From NCBI RefSeq assembly GCF_013282745.1, contig NZ_CP054044.1:1302001-1366000 (forward strand): a DNA stretch of 64,000 bases. Reading direction: 5' to 3'. Positions 54,646 to 64,000 of this stretch are shown here, piece after piece (positions within the stretch are counted from its first letter, which is position 1; each line of letters starts with the position of its first letter). The stretch is from Yersinia bercovieri ATCC 43970 (GTDB taxonomy: Bacteria > Pseudomonadota > Gammaproteobacteria > Enterobacterales > Enterobacteriaceae). Both the position numbers and the translations under genes were made by a program. The notes under the pieces are model-generated. The model saw only the letters and a list, made by a program, of their open reading frames with translations, did no database searches and was not told the origin of the DNA.

Positions 54646-55509
54646 TTAAACCGCGGAGGCTCCCCCGACGATCTCGGTGAGTTCCTGAGTGATGCTGGCC
54701 TGACGAGCCTTGTTGTAAACCAACTGCAGCTCTTTGATCAGACTACCGCCGTTATCGGTGGCGGCTTTCATCGCTACCATTCGCGCGGCCTGTTCGCTGG
54801 CCAGGTTTTCAACGACGCCCTGATAAACCTGCGATTCCACATAGCGGCGCAGGAGGGTATCCAGCAGTGCTTTAGGATCGGGTTCATACAGGTAATCCCA
54901 GGATTTCTTCTTCAGCTCACCATCTTCCGCCTGCGGAAGAGGGAGTAGCTGCATGATCCGTGGTTCCTGAGACATCGTATTGATAAACTTGTTATTCACT
55001 ATATACAGTTTATCCAGACGACCTTCATCATAGGCTTGCAGCATGACTTTAACCGGCCCGATAAGCTCTGACAGAGAAGGGTTATCCCCCATGCCAGTCA
55101 CCTGAGCAACAATCTTGCCGCCCACGGAACCAAAGAAAGAAGCCGCTTTTGACCCGATCAGCGCTAAATCACATTCAACGCCTTTTTCAGACCAACCTTT
55201 CATCTCAGACAACAGTTTTTTGAACAGGTTAATGTTCAAACCACCGCACAAGCCACGGTCTGTAGAAACCACCAGATACCCGACACGCTTAACGTCGCGC
55301 TCTTCCAGGTACGGATGCTTATATTCCAGATTACCTAACGCGAGGTGACCAATCACACTACGCATTGTTTCTGCATAAGGACGGCTAGCCGCCATGCGTT
55401 CTTGCGATTTACGCATTTTGGAGGCGGCGACCATCTCCATGGCTTTGGTGATCTTTTGCGTGTTTTGCACGCTAGCGATCTTAGAACGTATCTCTTTTGC
55501 GCCGGCCAT
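54646..55509 (-). CDS. atpG: ATP synthase gamma subunit
   Basis: This is the rotating central shaft of F1, 287 residues as in E. coli. The N-terminal coiled-coil helix starts [26 protein letters not shown] in segments, the [11 protein letters not shown] motif follows, and the C-terminal helix contains [15 protein letters not shown]. Confidence 0.98.
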   Translation of the reverse strand: MAGAKEIRSKIASVQNTQKITKAMEMVAASKMRKSQERMAASRPYAETMRSVIGHLALGNLEYKHPYLEERDVKRVGYLVVSTDRGLCGGLNINLFKKLLSEMKGWSEKGVECDLALIGSKAASFFGSVGGKIVAQVTGMGDNPSLSELIGPVKVMLQAYDEGRLDKLYIVNNKFINTMSQEPRIMQLLPLPQAEDGELKKKSWDYLYEPDPKALLDTLLRRYVESQVYQGVVENLASEQAARMVAMKAATDNGGSLIKELQLVYNKARQASITQELTEIVGGASAV

Positions 55510-55570
55510 TTCTGCTTCTCCTCATTGCCAGACGGCCTGCTTTCCTAATGAAAAGCAGGGCCGTATAGCG

Positions 55571-57112
55571 TTACCAGGACTGGGTTGCCTTAAATGTATC
55601 AAGGATGCCTTTCAGCTTGGCCTCGATCTCATCGTTATACGCGCCAGTTTGGTTGATTTGTTGCAGAAGTTCGGCGTGCTCACGGTCAGCAAACGCCAAC
55701 AGCGCAGCTTCGAAGCTACCTACCTTCGCCAACTCGATATCGCCCAGATAACCACGTTCAGCTGCGAACAGAACCAGAGACTGTTGCGCAACCGACATCG
55801 GCGCATACTGTTTCTGTTTCAGAAGCTCGGTCACTTTCTGACCATGGCTCAGCTGTTTACGTGTTGCGTCATCCAAATCGGATGCGAACTGGGAGAACGC
55901 AGCAAGTTCACGATACTGTGCCAGTGCGGTACGGATACCACCAGACAGTTTTTTCATGATCTTGGTCTGCGCTGCACCACCCACACGGGATACGGATATA
56001 CCTGGGTTAACCGCAGGACGAATACCGGCGTTAAACAGGCTGGATTCCAGGAAGATCTGACCATCGGTAATCGAAATTACGTTAGTCGGAACGAACGCGG
56101 AAACGTCCCCTGCTTGAGTTTCAATGATTGGCAGAGCGGTCAAAGAACCGGTTTTACCTTTCACTTCACCCTTGGTAAAGGCTTCAACGTAGTCAGCGTT
56201 AACACGCGCAGCACGTTCCAGCAAACGGGAGTGAAGATAGAATACGTCGCCAGGATAAGCTTCACGGCCTGGTGGGCGACGAAGCAGCAAGGAGATTTGA
56301 CGATATGCAACAGCCTGTTTGGACAGGTCATCATAAATAATCAACGCATCTTCACCGCGGTCGCGGAAATATTCACCCATGGCACAACCGGAGTATGGTG
56401 CCAGGTATTGTAATGCTGCAGATTCTGAGGCAGTAGCGACAACCACAATAGTGTTAGCCAATGCGCCATGCTCTTCCAGTTTACGCACTACGTTAGAAAC
56501 AGTAGAGGCTTTCTGGCCGATAGCAACATACACACACTTGATGCCGGAATCGCGCTGGTTGATGATCGCATCAATAGCCAGGGCAGTTTTACCTGTCTGA
56601 CGGTCACCGATGATCAATTCACGCTGACCACGACCGATTGGGATCATGGCATCGACTGACTTATAGCCAGTCTGAACGGGTTCATCAACAGATTGACGTT
56701 CGATAACGCCAGGTGCGATAGCTTCAACAGCTGAGAAGCCGTCGTTTTCTACCGGACCTTTACCATCGATAGGTTCACCCAGAGTGTTGACGACGCGACC
56801 CAACAGGCCACGACCGACTGGAACTTCCAGGATACGACCCGTACATTTAACCTTCATGCCTTCGGCAAGATCGGCGTACGGACCCATAACTACAGCACCT
56901 ACGGAGTCACGCTCCAAGTTCAGTGCGATTGCGTAACGGTTGCCTGGCAGTGCGATCATCTCGCCCTGCATGACATCGGCCAGACCGTGTACACGGATGA
57001 TCCCGTCACTGACGGAAACAATAGTACCTTCATTGTGAGCTTCGCTCACTACATTGAACTGAGCAATGCGCTGCTTGATCAGTTCGCTGATTTCGGTGGA
57101 ATTCAGTTGCAT
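55571..57112 (-). CDS. atpA: ATP synthase alpha subunit
   Basis: This is the non-catalytic nucleotide-binding F1 subunit, 513 residues as in E. coli. Walker A is GDRQTGKTA (about 169-177), Walker [13 protein letters not shown], and the family signature [14 protein letters not shown] lies near residue 370. Its long antisense open frame (339 codons) is a codon-bias shadow. Confidence 0.98.
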   Translation of the reverse strand: MQLNSTEISELIKQRIAQFNVVSEAHNEGTIVSVSDGIIRVHGLADVMQGEMIALPGNRYAIALNLERDSVGAVVMGPYADLAEGMKVKCTGRILEVPVGRGLLGRVVNTLGEPIDGKGPVENDGFSAVEAIAPGVIERQSVDEPVQTGYKSVDAMIPIGRGQRELIIGDRQTGKTALAIDAIINQRDSGIKCVYVAIGQKASTVSNVVRKLEEHGALANTIVVVATASESAALQYLAPYSGCAMGEYFRDRGEDALIIYDDLSKQAVAYRQISLLLRRPPGREAYPGDVFYLHSRLLERAARVNADYVEAFTKGEVKGKTGSLTALPIIETQAGDVSAFVPTNVISITDGQIFLESSLFNAGIRPAVNPGISVSRVGGAAQTKIMKKLSGGIRTALAQYRELAAFSQFASDLDDATRKQLSHGQKVTELLKQKQYAPMSVAQQSLVLFAAERGYLGDIELAKVGSFEAALLAFADREHAELLQQINQTGAYNDEIEAKLKGILDTFKATQSW

Positions 57113-57126
57113 ATGCTCCAGTCCCC

Positions 57127-57660
57127 TTAAGACTGCAAGACGTCCGCCAGGCGTTCTAGACGACCGCGAACGCTGCCATCTATCACCATATCGCCCGCAC
57201 GTATTACTACGCCGGCCATTACAGACTTATCGATTTTGCAATTCAGCTTAACTTTGCGTGACAGACGTTTTTCCATCGCAGCGGCAATTTTAGCCAGCTG
57301 TTCGTCATTCAGTGGACTCGCTGAGCTCACTTCGACGTCGACGGTTGACTCCAGTGAGGCACGCAGTTGAATAAACTGCTCCAACACCTCAGGAAGAACC
57401 AGTAAACGGCCATTCTCCGCCATAACTCGAATGAAGTTCTGTGCGGATTCATCGAGCTGATCACCACAGACTGCAATAAACGTCTTAGACATTGTTTCTG
57501 GTGCCACTGCACCGGAAAGCAATTCAGCGATTTGTTCATTGCGAGTCACTTGGGCAGTAAACGCTAGCATATTCTGCCAACGCTCAACCGCTTGGTGCTC
57601 AACAGCAAAGTCAAAAGCTGCTTTGGCGTAGGGGCGAGCTACAGTTACAAATTCAGACAT
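57127..57660 (-). CDS. atpH: ATP synthase delta subunit
   Basis: The 177-residue OSCP-like subunit joins F1 to the b2 peripheral stalk. The N-terminal helical bundle begins [20 protein letters not shown]. The C-terminal part has the family signature [22 protein letters not shown]. Confidence 0.98.
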   Translation of the reverse strand: MSEFVTVARPYAKAAFDFAVEHQAVERWQNMLAFTAQVTRNEQIAELLSGAVAPETMSKTFIAVCGDQLDESAQNFIRVMAENGRLLVLPEVLEQFIQLRASLESTVDVEVSSASPLNDEQLAKIAAAMEKRLSRKVKLNCKIDKSVMAGVVIRAGDMVIDGSVRGRLERLADVLQS

Positions 57661-57674
57661 CAGCCCCTCCCTCC

Positions 57675-58145
57675 TTACAGTTCAGCGACCAGTTTATCAA
57701 CGATGTCGCTGTTAGCAGCTTCATCCACGGAACGTTCGATGATCTTCTCGGCGCCAGCTATAGCCAACATCGCGACTTGCTTACGCAACTCTTCACGAGC
57801 GCGCTTACGTTCGGCGTCGATCTCTGCCTGCGCTTGCGCCACGATTTTGTTACGTTCCTGTTCAGCTTCTGCTTTAGCTTCATCAAGGATCTGAGCTTTG
57901 CGTTTACTTGCCTGCTCAATGATCACCTGTGCTTCTACTTTAGCTTTCTTCAGTTGGTCGGTCGCATTGGCTTGCGCTAAGTCCAAATCTTTTTTGGCAC
58001 GCTCTGCAGAAGAGAGACCGTCAGCAATTTCTTTTTGACGCTTCTCGATGGCAGCCATAATTGGCGGCCATATGTACTTCATACAAAACAGGACAAACAG
58101 GACAAACGCGATGGCCTGGCCGAGGATTGTTGCGTTAAGATTCAC
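57675..58145 (-). CDS. atpF: ATP synthase b subunit
   Basis: This is the peripheral stalk of Fo, 156 residues. One N-terminal TM helix ([22 protein letters not shown]) is followed by a long, highly charged helix (about 30-156) that dimerises and binds delta. Confidence 0.98.
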   Translation of the reverse strand: MNLNATILGQAIAFVLFVLFCMKYIWPPIMAAIEKRQKEIADGLSSAERAKKDLDLAQANATDQLKKAKVEAQVIIEQASKRKAQILDEAKAEAEQERNKIVAQAQAEIDAERKRAREELRKQVAMLAIAGAEKIIERSVDEAANSDIVDKLVAEL

Positions 58146-58206
58146 AGCACAATGCCTCTTTCAAAGTTAATAGTTTGGTGTAGTTTCACAGTAGAGAAAA
58201 CTCTAC

Positions 58207-58464
<258 letters not shown>

Positions 58465-58495
58465 TCAGTTAAAACGCAGTAGTGTTATAAGAAAA

Positions 58496-59374
<879 letters not shown>

Positions 59375-59758
59375 TTAAGTACGGTAGCCGCTAATCACGG
59401 TCGGTGCCAATATCTGCACAATCAGCACCGCTAAATAGGTTAAGCCAAGTGGAGCAAACGCGGCTTTAAACAGCCCTAACGCCACAATCAGCAAAATTAT
59501 CGTCACGATAATTTTTAACCCTTCGCCAATGGCAAACGACCACGCAACACGACCCGGAGCAGCAGTGTCTGCTTGATGGCGGCAAGCAAACAACATAAAC
59601 ATGGCGCTGGGCAACCAGGCTGCCAGCCCTCCTGCCAGAGCAGAAGCGCTCCATTCCAGGCTTTTAAAGCCAAAAGCAGCACTGAGAACAACAAAAGTCA
59701 TTAACTGCAATAACAGCAACTTTCGTGCAATTTTCCCACTGTAAAGGGACACAGGCAT
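59375..59758 (-). CDS. atpI: ATP synthase accessory protein AtpI
   Basis: This 127-residue membrane protein has four hydrophobic segments and is the first gene of the atp operon. AtpI is not part of the finished enzyme; roles in c-ring assembly or magnesium supply have been proposed. LSGGLAAWLPSAMFMLFA-like sequence (LAGGLAAWLPSAMFML) and IGEGLKIIVTIILL are typical. Confidence 0.95.
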   Translation of the reverse strand: MPVSLYSGKIARKLLLLQLMTFVVLSAAFGFKSLEWSASALAGGLAAWLPSAMFMLFACRHQADTAAPGRVAWSFAIGEGLKIIVTIILLIVALGLFKAAFAPLGLTYLAVLIVQILAPTVISGYRT

Positions 59759-60424
59759 GACGTTTGTTCTCTCTGAACCACACTAAGGGTATGCTGAGTG
59801 AGGTATAAAACTGCTTTTTACCCCATTGAGTCAAGCAGCAAAAAACGAGCAAATTATACGGGCCACTCAAACGAATTCAATCGATAAGTAGTGAAAAGGC
59901 GAACAATTATTTAAATTTTATTATTTATGGCTATTTTCACAAGAAAAGCCTCGGAATAAATCTCTCATTAATTTGTCTGACGATTCCAGTTATTATCAAT
60001 AAAATGTGTAACGGATCACATAATTTAAAACAAACTGAGTTATATCGCATAAAGCTTTACTTTGTCTTTAACCAAAAGAGCCATTAAAAACTTTAATAAA
60101 TCATAATGTTAAAATTAAAACATTATCGAACAACTTATCTACTTAGTAAAACTTCCCATTGACATTTAAGATTATATTTTTATAACAGTTCGGATACATA
60201 AAAAGATCCACGTTATGAGCAAAGTAATGACTAACGTTATTATTCGACCGTTTTGAATATAGTCATGCCACATGTTACTGCTGATTTTGTAAACAATACG
60301 TGAAATATTATTGATTCAAACGAGAGTGATAGAATAATTATCCATCAACATTGAAAACAATAAATCAGATAAATTTACAGTAACCCTCTAAGGATTTATT
60401 ACATTTTTTTGATAAATAGCAAAG
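59759..60424. other. Long A/T-rich region between rsmG and atpI
   Basis: This 666-bp region lacks any credible gene. It is strongly A/T-rich, especially 59880-60400, and should contain the atp operon promoter(s), as the equivalent region does in E. coli. I could not choose one promoter with confidence. Confidence 0.55.
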
Positions 60425-61045
60425 TTAGTTTGACTTAAGAGTGACCAGATGGCGCTCACCTTCCAATTCAGGCACCTGCAAACGCACAACTGACTCAAGG
60501 GTTATTCCTGCGGGCAGTGTCGCTAATTCATCATCGGGCCTTACCCCTTTAAGCGCATAAAATCGCCCCTCAGGTTTGGCTGGCAGATGGTGACACCAAG
60601 ACAGCATATCTTGTAGTGATGCAAATGCACGGCTTATTACGCCATCAAAGGGGGGGTTTGCGGCGAACTCCTCAACCCGGCTTTGTACCGGCTCAATATT
60701 ACTTAACCCCAATTCGTGTTGTACCTGCCGGAGAAAGCGCACGCGCTTACCCAGACTATCGAGCAAGGTAAAGTGTGAATCAGGGCGCACAATGGCTAGT
60801 GGTATACCAGGAAGCCCTGGACCGGTGCCAACATCGATAAACCGACGACCTTGCAAGTGCGGATTAACCACAATGCTGTCCAGAATATGCCGGACCAGCA
60901 TTTGCTGTGGGTCACGAACAGAAGTCAGATTATAGGCTTTGTTCCACTTATGCAGCAGTTCCACATAGCCTATCAGTTGTAATTTTTGTTGATCGGGTAA
61001 CTCAATGTCTGCGGCGTTGAGCAGAGAATTTAATTTTATTAACAC
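60425..61045 (-). CDS. rsmG: 16S rRNA (guanine527-N7)-methyltransferase RsmG
   Basis: RsmG (GidB) methylates G527 of 16S rRNA. The 206 residues (E. coli 207) hold the SAM-binding motif [18 protein letters not shown] (about 64-81) and [13 protein letters not shown]. It lies downstream of mnmG in the classical mnmG-rsmG-atp order left of oriC. Confidence 0.97.
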   Translation of the reverse strand: MLIKLNSLLNAADIELPDQQKLQLIGYVELLHKWNKAYNLTSVRDPQQMLVRHILDSIVVNPHLQGRRFIDVGTGPGLPGIPLAIVRPDSHFTLLDSLGKRVRFLRQVQHELGLSNIEPVQSRVEEFAANPPFDGVISRAFASLQDMLSWCHHLPAKPEGRFYALKGVRPDDELATLPAGITLESVVRLQVPELEGERHLVTLKSN

Positions 61046-61208
61046 AACAATTTCCCCTGACCAAAAAATGCTTAGTCAGTATGTAAAGGGCCGATATGAG
61101 GAATGATAATCTAGCTTAGCAGCTGTTTGAATCGTTCGTTGTGCGCTGAAAATCGAGCACAATCTGGCTGTACCGCTAACTCTTCGCTGTACAGCCAGAT
61201 ATTGATTG

Positions 61209-63098
61209 TTATGCACTACGGCGTAACAACCCCTGTTTTTTCAGCCAAACTAACAAAATAGAGATAGCCGCTGGGGTAATTCCTGAAATGCGTGAAGCTT
61301 GCCCGATAGAGTTAGGTTTATGATCATTCAGCTTAGCAATGACTTCATTCGACAAGCCAGACACTTGTTGATAATCAAGATCCACCGGCAATAGCGTGTT
61401 CTCATTGCGTAGCTGTTTTTCAATTTCTTCCTGCTGACGGGCAATATAACCTTCATATTTGACCTGAATTTCAACTTGATCCGCAGCTTGTGGATCAGTT
61501 AATGCGGGGCCAAAAGAGGGCAATGTCATCAACAAGCGGTAGTCAATTTCAGGGCGGCGCAGCAACTCTTCACCGTTAGCTTCTTTTGACAAAGGCGCTT
61601 TCAGTAACTCATTGATTTCAGATACGTTCTCGGAGAGAGGATGTACCAAGATATCACGCAGACGCTGACGTTCTTTTTCGATTTGCTCAATTTTTTTGCT
61701 GAAATGCGCCCAGCGTTCATCATCAACCAGCCCTAATTTGCGTCCCATCTCAGTCAGGCGTAAATCAGCGTTATCTTCACGTAGCATCAAGCGATACTCA
61801 GCCCGTGAGGTAAACATACGATAGGGTTCTTTTGTTCCCAGGGTGCTTAAATCGTCCACCAGCACGCCAAGGTAAGCTTCATCGCGACGAGGTGACCATC
61901 CATCTTCATCGTTAGCGAAACGGCCCGCATTAAGCCCCGCAAGCAGCCCTTGAGCCGCTGCTTCTTCATAGCCGGTAGTCCCATTGATTTGCCCAGCAAA
62001 GAACAGGCCATGGATATATTTGCTTTCCAGTGTCGGTTTCAGATCACGTGGATCGAAGAAATCATACTCAATGGCATAGCCAGGTCGAACGATACGTGCA
62101 TTTTCCAGCCCTTTCATTGAGCGGACAATTTGCATCTGAACATCGAAAGGCAAACTGGTCGAAATGCCGTTCGGGTAGATCTCGTTACTGGTCAAACCTT
62201 CTGGTTCGAGGAAAATCTGATGTGAATTACGATCGGCAAAACGCATTACTTTGTCTTCGATCGATGGGCAGTAACGTGGCCCGATCCCTTCAATGATCCC
62301 GGCATACATTGGGCTACGATCCAGATTATTACGGATCACTTCATGCGTTTTTTCATTGGTGTAGGTGATGTGACACGCCATCTGCTCAGGGTGCTGTTCA
62401 GCATTACCGAGGAAGGAAAATACTGGAATTGGCGTATCGCCCAACTGAGGGGCTAACTGGCTAAAATCGATTGTTCGTGCATCAATACGCGGTGGCGTAC
62501 CGGTCTTCAAGCGATTGACTCGTAACGGTAATTCTCGTAGACGCTGTGATAATGAGATTGACGGCGGATCACCCGCTCGACCACCGCTGTAGTTTTCCAG
62601 CCCAATATGAATTTTGCCATCAAGAAAAGTACCGACGGTGAGAACCACCGCTTTAGCACGAAATTTCAGACCCATTTTCGTAATCGCACCGACAACGCGA
62701 TCATTTTCAACAATCAGATCTTCTACCGGTTGTTGGAAGATCATCAAGTTAGGCTGGTTTTCAAGTGCAGTACGCACCGCTTGGCGATACAGAACGCGGT
62801 CAGCTTGAGCACGAGTCGCTCTTACCGCAGGGCCTTTGCTGGCGTTTAGTATCCTAAACTGAATCCCGGCGAGGTCGGTTGCTTTCGCCATCAGGCCGCC
62901 CAGAGCATCGATCTCTTTGACCAAATGTCCCTTACCGATACCGCCAATCGCTGGGTTACAAGACATCTGCCCCAGTGTGTCGATGTTGTGCGTCAGCAAT
63001 AAGGTCTGACGTCCCATGCGTGCCGCTGCCATTGCAGCTTCCGTGCCGGCATGGCCACCACCAATGATGATGACGTCAAATTGATCTGGATAAAACAT
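61209..63098 (-). CDS. mnmG: tRNA uridine-5-carboxymethylaminomethyl modification enzyme MnmG
   Basis: MnmG (GidA) is the FAD-dependent partner of MnmE in wobble-U34 modification. Starting at [20 protein letters not shown] gives exactly 629 residues, the E. coli length; a 27-codon open extension upstream is not conserved. The FAD motif [10 protein letters not shown], the DGKIHIG and GTFLDG region with its family Cys (SCNPAIGG), and the C-terminal MnmE-binding helical domain are visible. Its promoter region abuts oriC, and its transcription is known to influence initiation in E. coli. Confidence 0.98.
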   Translation of the reverse strand: MFYPDQFDVIIIGGGHAGTEAAMAAARMGRQTLLLTHNIDTLGQMSCNPAIGGIGKGHLVKEIDALGGLMAKATDLAGIQFRILNASKGPAVRATRAQADRVLYRQAVRTALENQPNLMIFQQPVEDLIVENDRVVGAITKMGLKFRAKAVVLTVGTFLDGKIHIGLENYSGGRAGDPPSISLSQRLRELPLRVNRLKTGTPPRIDARTIDFSQLAPQLGDTPIPVFSFLGNAEQHPEQMACHITYTNEKTHEVIRNNLDRSPMYAGIIEGIGPRYCPSIEDKVMRFADRNSHQIFLEPEGLTSNEIYPNGISTSLPFDVQMQIVRSMKGLENARIVRPGYAIEYDFFDPRDLKPTLESKYIHGLFFAGQINGTTGYEEAAAQGLLAGLNAGRFANDEDGWSPRRDEAYLGVLVDDLSTLGTKEPYRMFTSRAEYRLMLREDNADLRLTEMGRKLGLVDDERWAHFSKKIEQIEKERQRLRDILVHPLSENVSEINELLKAPLSKEANGEELLRRPEIDYRLLMTLPSFGPALTDPQAADQVEIQVKYEGYIARQQEEIEKQLRNENTLLPVDLDYQQVSGLSNEVIAKLNDHKPNSIGQASRISGITPAAISILLVWLKKQGLLRRSA

Positions 63099-63188
63099 GG
63101 TACTGCACCTCGCCGTTATGCGAATTTCTGTGTTTGCCCTGGGGTGGGGGATTCTACTCAAGTTTAGACGATCGACCAAGCAGCTTAG

Positions 63189-63471
63189 GATCGCCTTTAA
63201 TTAAAAGAAGATCTTTTTATTTAAAGATCTCTTTATTAGATCTCTTATTAGGATCGTGATCCTCTGTGGATAAGTGATTATTCACATGATAGATCATAGG
63301 ATTAAGGACGATCGATTGCTGTGAATGATCGGTGATCCTATTGCGTATAAGCTGGGATCTAAATGGCATGTTATGCACAGGCACTTGGAGAGCACAAGGT
63401 TGTTATGTGGATATGTACTGGTTTTACCCTGCTTTTAAGCATACTTATACACATTCGTTCGCGTGATCTTT
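63189..63471. other. oriC: Chromosomal replication origin oriC
   Basis: The DUE holds GATC-headed 13-mers at 63210-63222, 63226-63238 and 63239-63251, plus a related A/T-rich unit at 63189-63201. DnaA boxes follow: R1 TGTGGATAA (63265-63273), R2-like TTATGCACA (63371-63379), a weaker TGTGGATAT (63406-63414) and R4-like TTATACACA (63445-63453). Eleven GATC sites lie in 63189-63359. Position between mnmG and mioC and overall order match E. coli oriC. Confidence 0.95.
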
Positions 63472-63478
63472 AAGCAAA

Positions 63479-63919
63479 TTAGAGTAAATTAATCCAATTT
63501 TTAACCCAAATCTCTGCTGGATCCTCCGGAATTTCATGTTGAATGACGTCAATTTCTAAAATGTCACCCAACCTTTTTGCTCCCTGAACGATCAACTGCT
63601 GATCTAACCGTCTTACGGCACCGCAAAAAGTGTCATATTCAGAACTACCCAAACCAACAGCGCCAAAGCGTACCTGAGAGAGATCCGGCTTCTGTTCTTC
63701 GATCTGTTCTAATAATGGTTGAAGATTATCCGGCAGATCGCCTGCGCCATGGGTCGATGTGACGATTAACCACATGCCATCAAGTGTTAGTTCGTCTAAT
63801 CCAGGACCATGAAGCATTTCTGTGGTGAAACCCGCTTCTTCTAATTTTTCAGCTAAATGTTCAGCAACGTATTCAGCACTGCCGAGCGTACTGCCACTGA
63901 TCAAGGTAATGTCAGCCAT
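63479..63919 (-). CDS. mioC: Flavodoxin-like protein MioC
   Basis: This 146-residue FMN-binding flavodoxin-fold protein matches E. coli MioC (147 aa), which supports biotin synthase in vitro. The FMN phosphate loop is SGSTLGSAEYVAEHLAE, and later FMN contacts are STHGAGDLP and GLGSSEYDTFCGA. Transcription runs leftward into oriC, and a DnaA box lies upstream. Confidence 0.97.
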   Translation of the reverse strand: MADITLISGSTLGSAEYVAEHLAEKLEEAGFTTEMLHGPGLDELTLDGMWLIVTSTHGAGDLPDNLQPLLEQIEEQKPDLSQVRFGAVGLGSSEYDTFCGAVRRLDQQLIVQGAKRLGDILEIDVIQHEIPEDPAEIWVKNWINLL

Positions 63920-63979
63920 AAAGAACCCAACCGAAGTAATGAACTGGTATTGTACGCTGTGAATCAGCTGGGATCTACC

Positions 63980-63988
63980 TGTGGATAA
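63980..63988 (-). promoter_or_regulatory. DnaA box upstream of mioC
   Basis: TGTGGATAA is a perfect DnaA box (TTATCCACA on the minus strand) about 60 bp upstream of the mioC start. In E. coli DnaA binding here represses mioC transcription toward oriC. Confidence 0.85.
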
Positions 63989-64000
63989 TGTGGGTATAGT

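Noticed and set aside
55394..56413. 339-codon open frame antisense to atpA/atpG
   Set aside because: It lies entirely opposite highly conserved atp genes and has no domain character; it is a codon-bias shadow.
63099..63179. Longer MnmG start
   Set aside because: The conserved N-terminus [15 protein letters not shown] and exact 629-residue length support the downstream ATG; the extension runs toward oriC.

Overview
The window is chromosomal DNA of an enterobacterium, almost certainly a Yersinia. Gene content and order follow the enterobacterial backbone around the replication origin: rnpA-rpmH-dnaA-dnaN-recF-gyrB, the atp operon, glmUS, pstSCAB-phoU and mnmG-oriC-mioC. FabV rather than FabI lies beside mnmE, and ERIC elements like those abundant in yersiniae interrupt operons. 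No rRNA, tRNA, prophage, complete IS element or CRISPR array was seen. The species cannot be fixed by reading alone.

Layout. 1-12.8 kb: the 3' half of yidE, avtA, malS, ghrB, an MFS exporter divergent from a cysteine-rich winged-helix regulator, yiaD, a large exported toxin-like protein of unknown function, yiaC-tag and a small secreted protein. 12.9-16.7 kb: glyQS and yiaF. 16.9-27.2 kb: yidA, then leftward dnaA-dnaN-recF-gyrB, divergent from rightward rpmH-rnpA-yidD-yidC. 27.4-38.2 kb: mnmE, fabV, a MetQNI-type ABC transporter, a chemoreceptor, chrR, purP and yieH. 38.2-41.6 kb: a polar amino-acid ABC system without an ATPase gene, then a membrane-anchored bactofilin. 42-48.7 kb: phoU-pstBACS with a Pho box array, and a divergent SulP-STAS transporter. 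48.8-59.8 kb: glmS-glmU and the complete atpIBEFHAGDC operon (F1Fo ATP synthase). 60.4-64 kb: rsmG, mnmG, oriC and mioC. Most genes left of oriC point left, away from the origin.

How the genes work together. The window holds the replication initiator, clamp, gyrase B subunit and origin; ATP synthase; phosphate uptake and Pho signalling; tRNA wobble modification (MnmE and MnmG); UDP-GlcNAc synthesis; and membrane protein insertion (YidC and YidD). Accessory content is modest: the toxin-like gene at 9-11 kb, the MFS/regulator pair, the MetQNI paralogue, the amino-acid ABC cluster, the bactofilin and several palindromic miniature repeats.

Most notable observations: (1) dnaA is out of frame at a seven-C run just before the P-loop, although the gene is essential; (2) an unrecognised 734-residue exported protein has a dibasic RAKR site, a Ser/Asp microsatellite and a GNAT-like C-terminus; (3) ERIC or palindromic elements sit inside the pst, atp and dnaN-recF transcription units.
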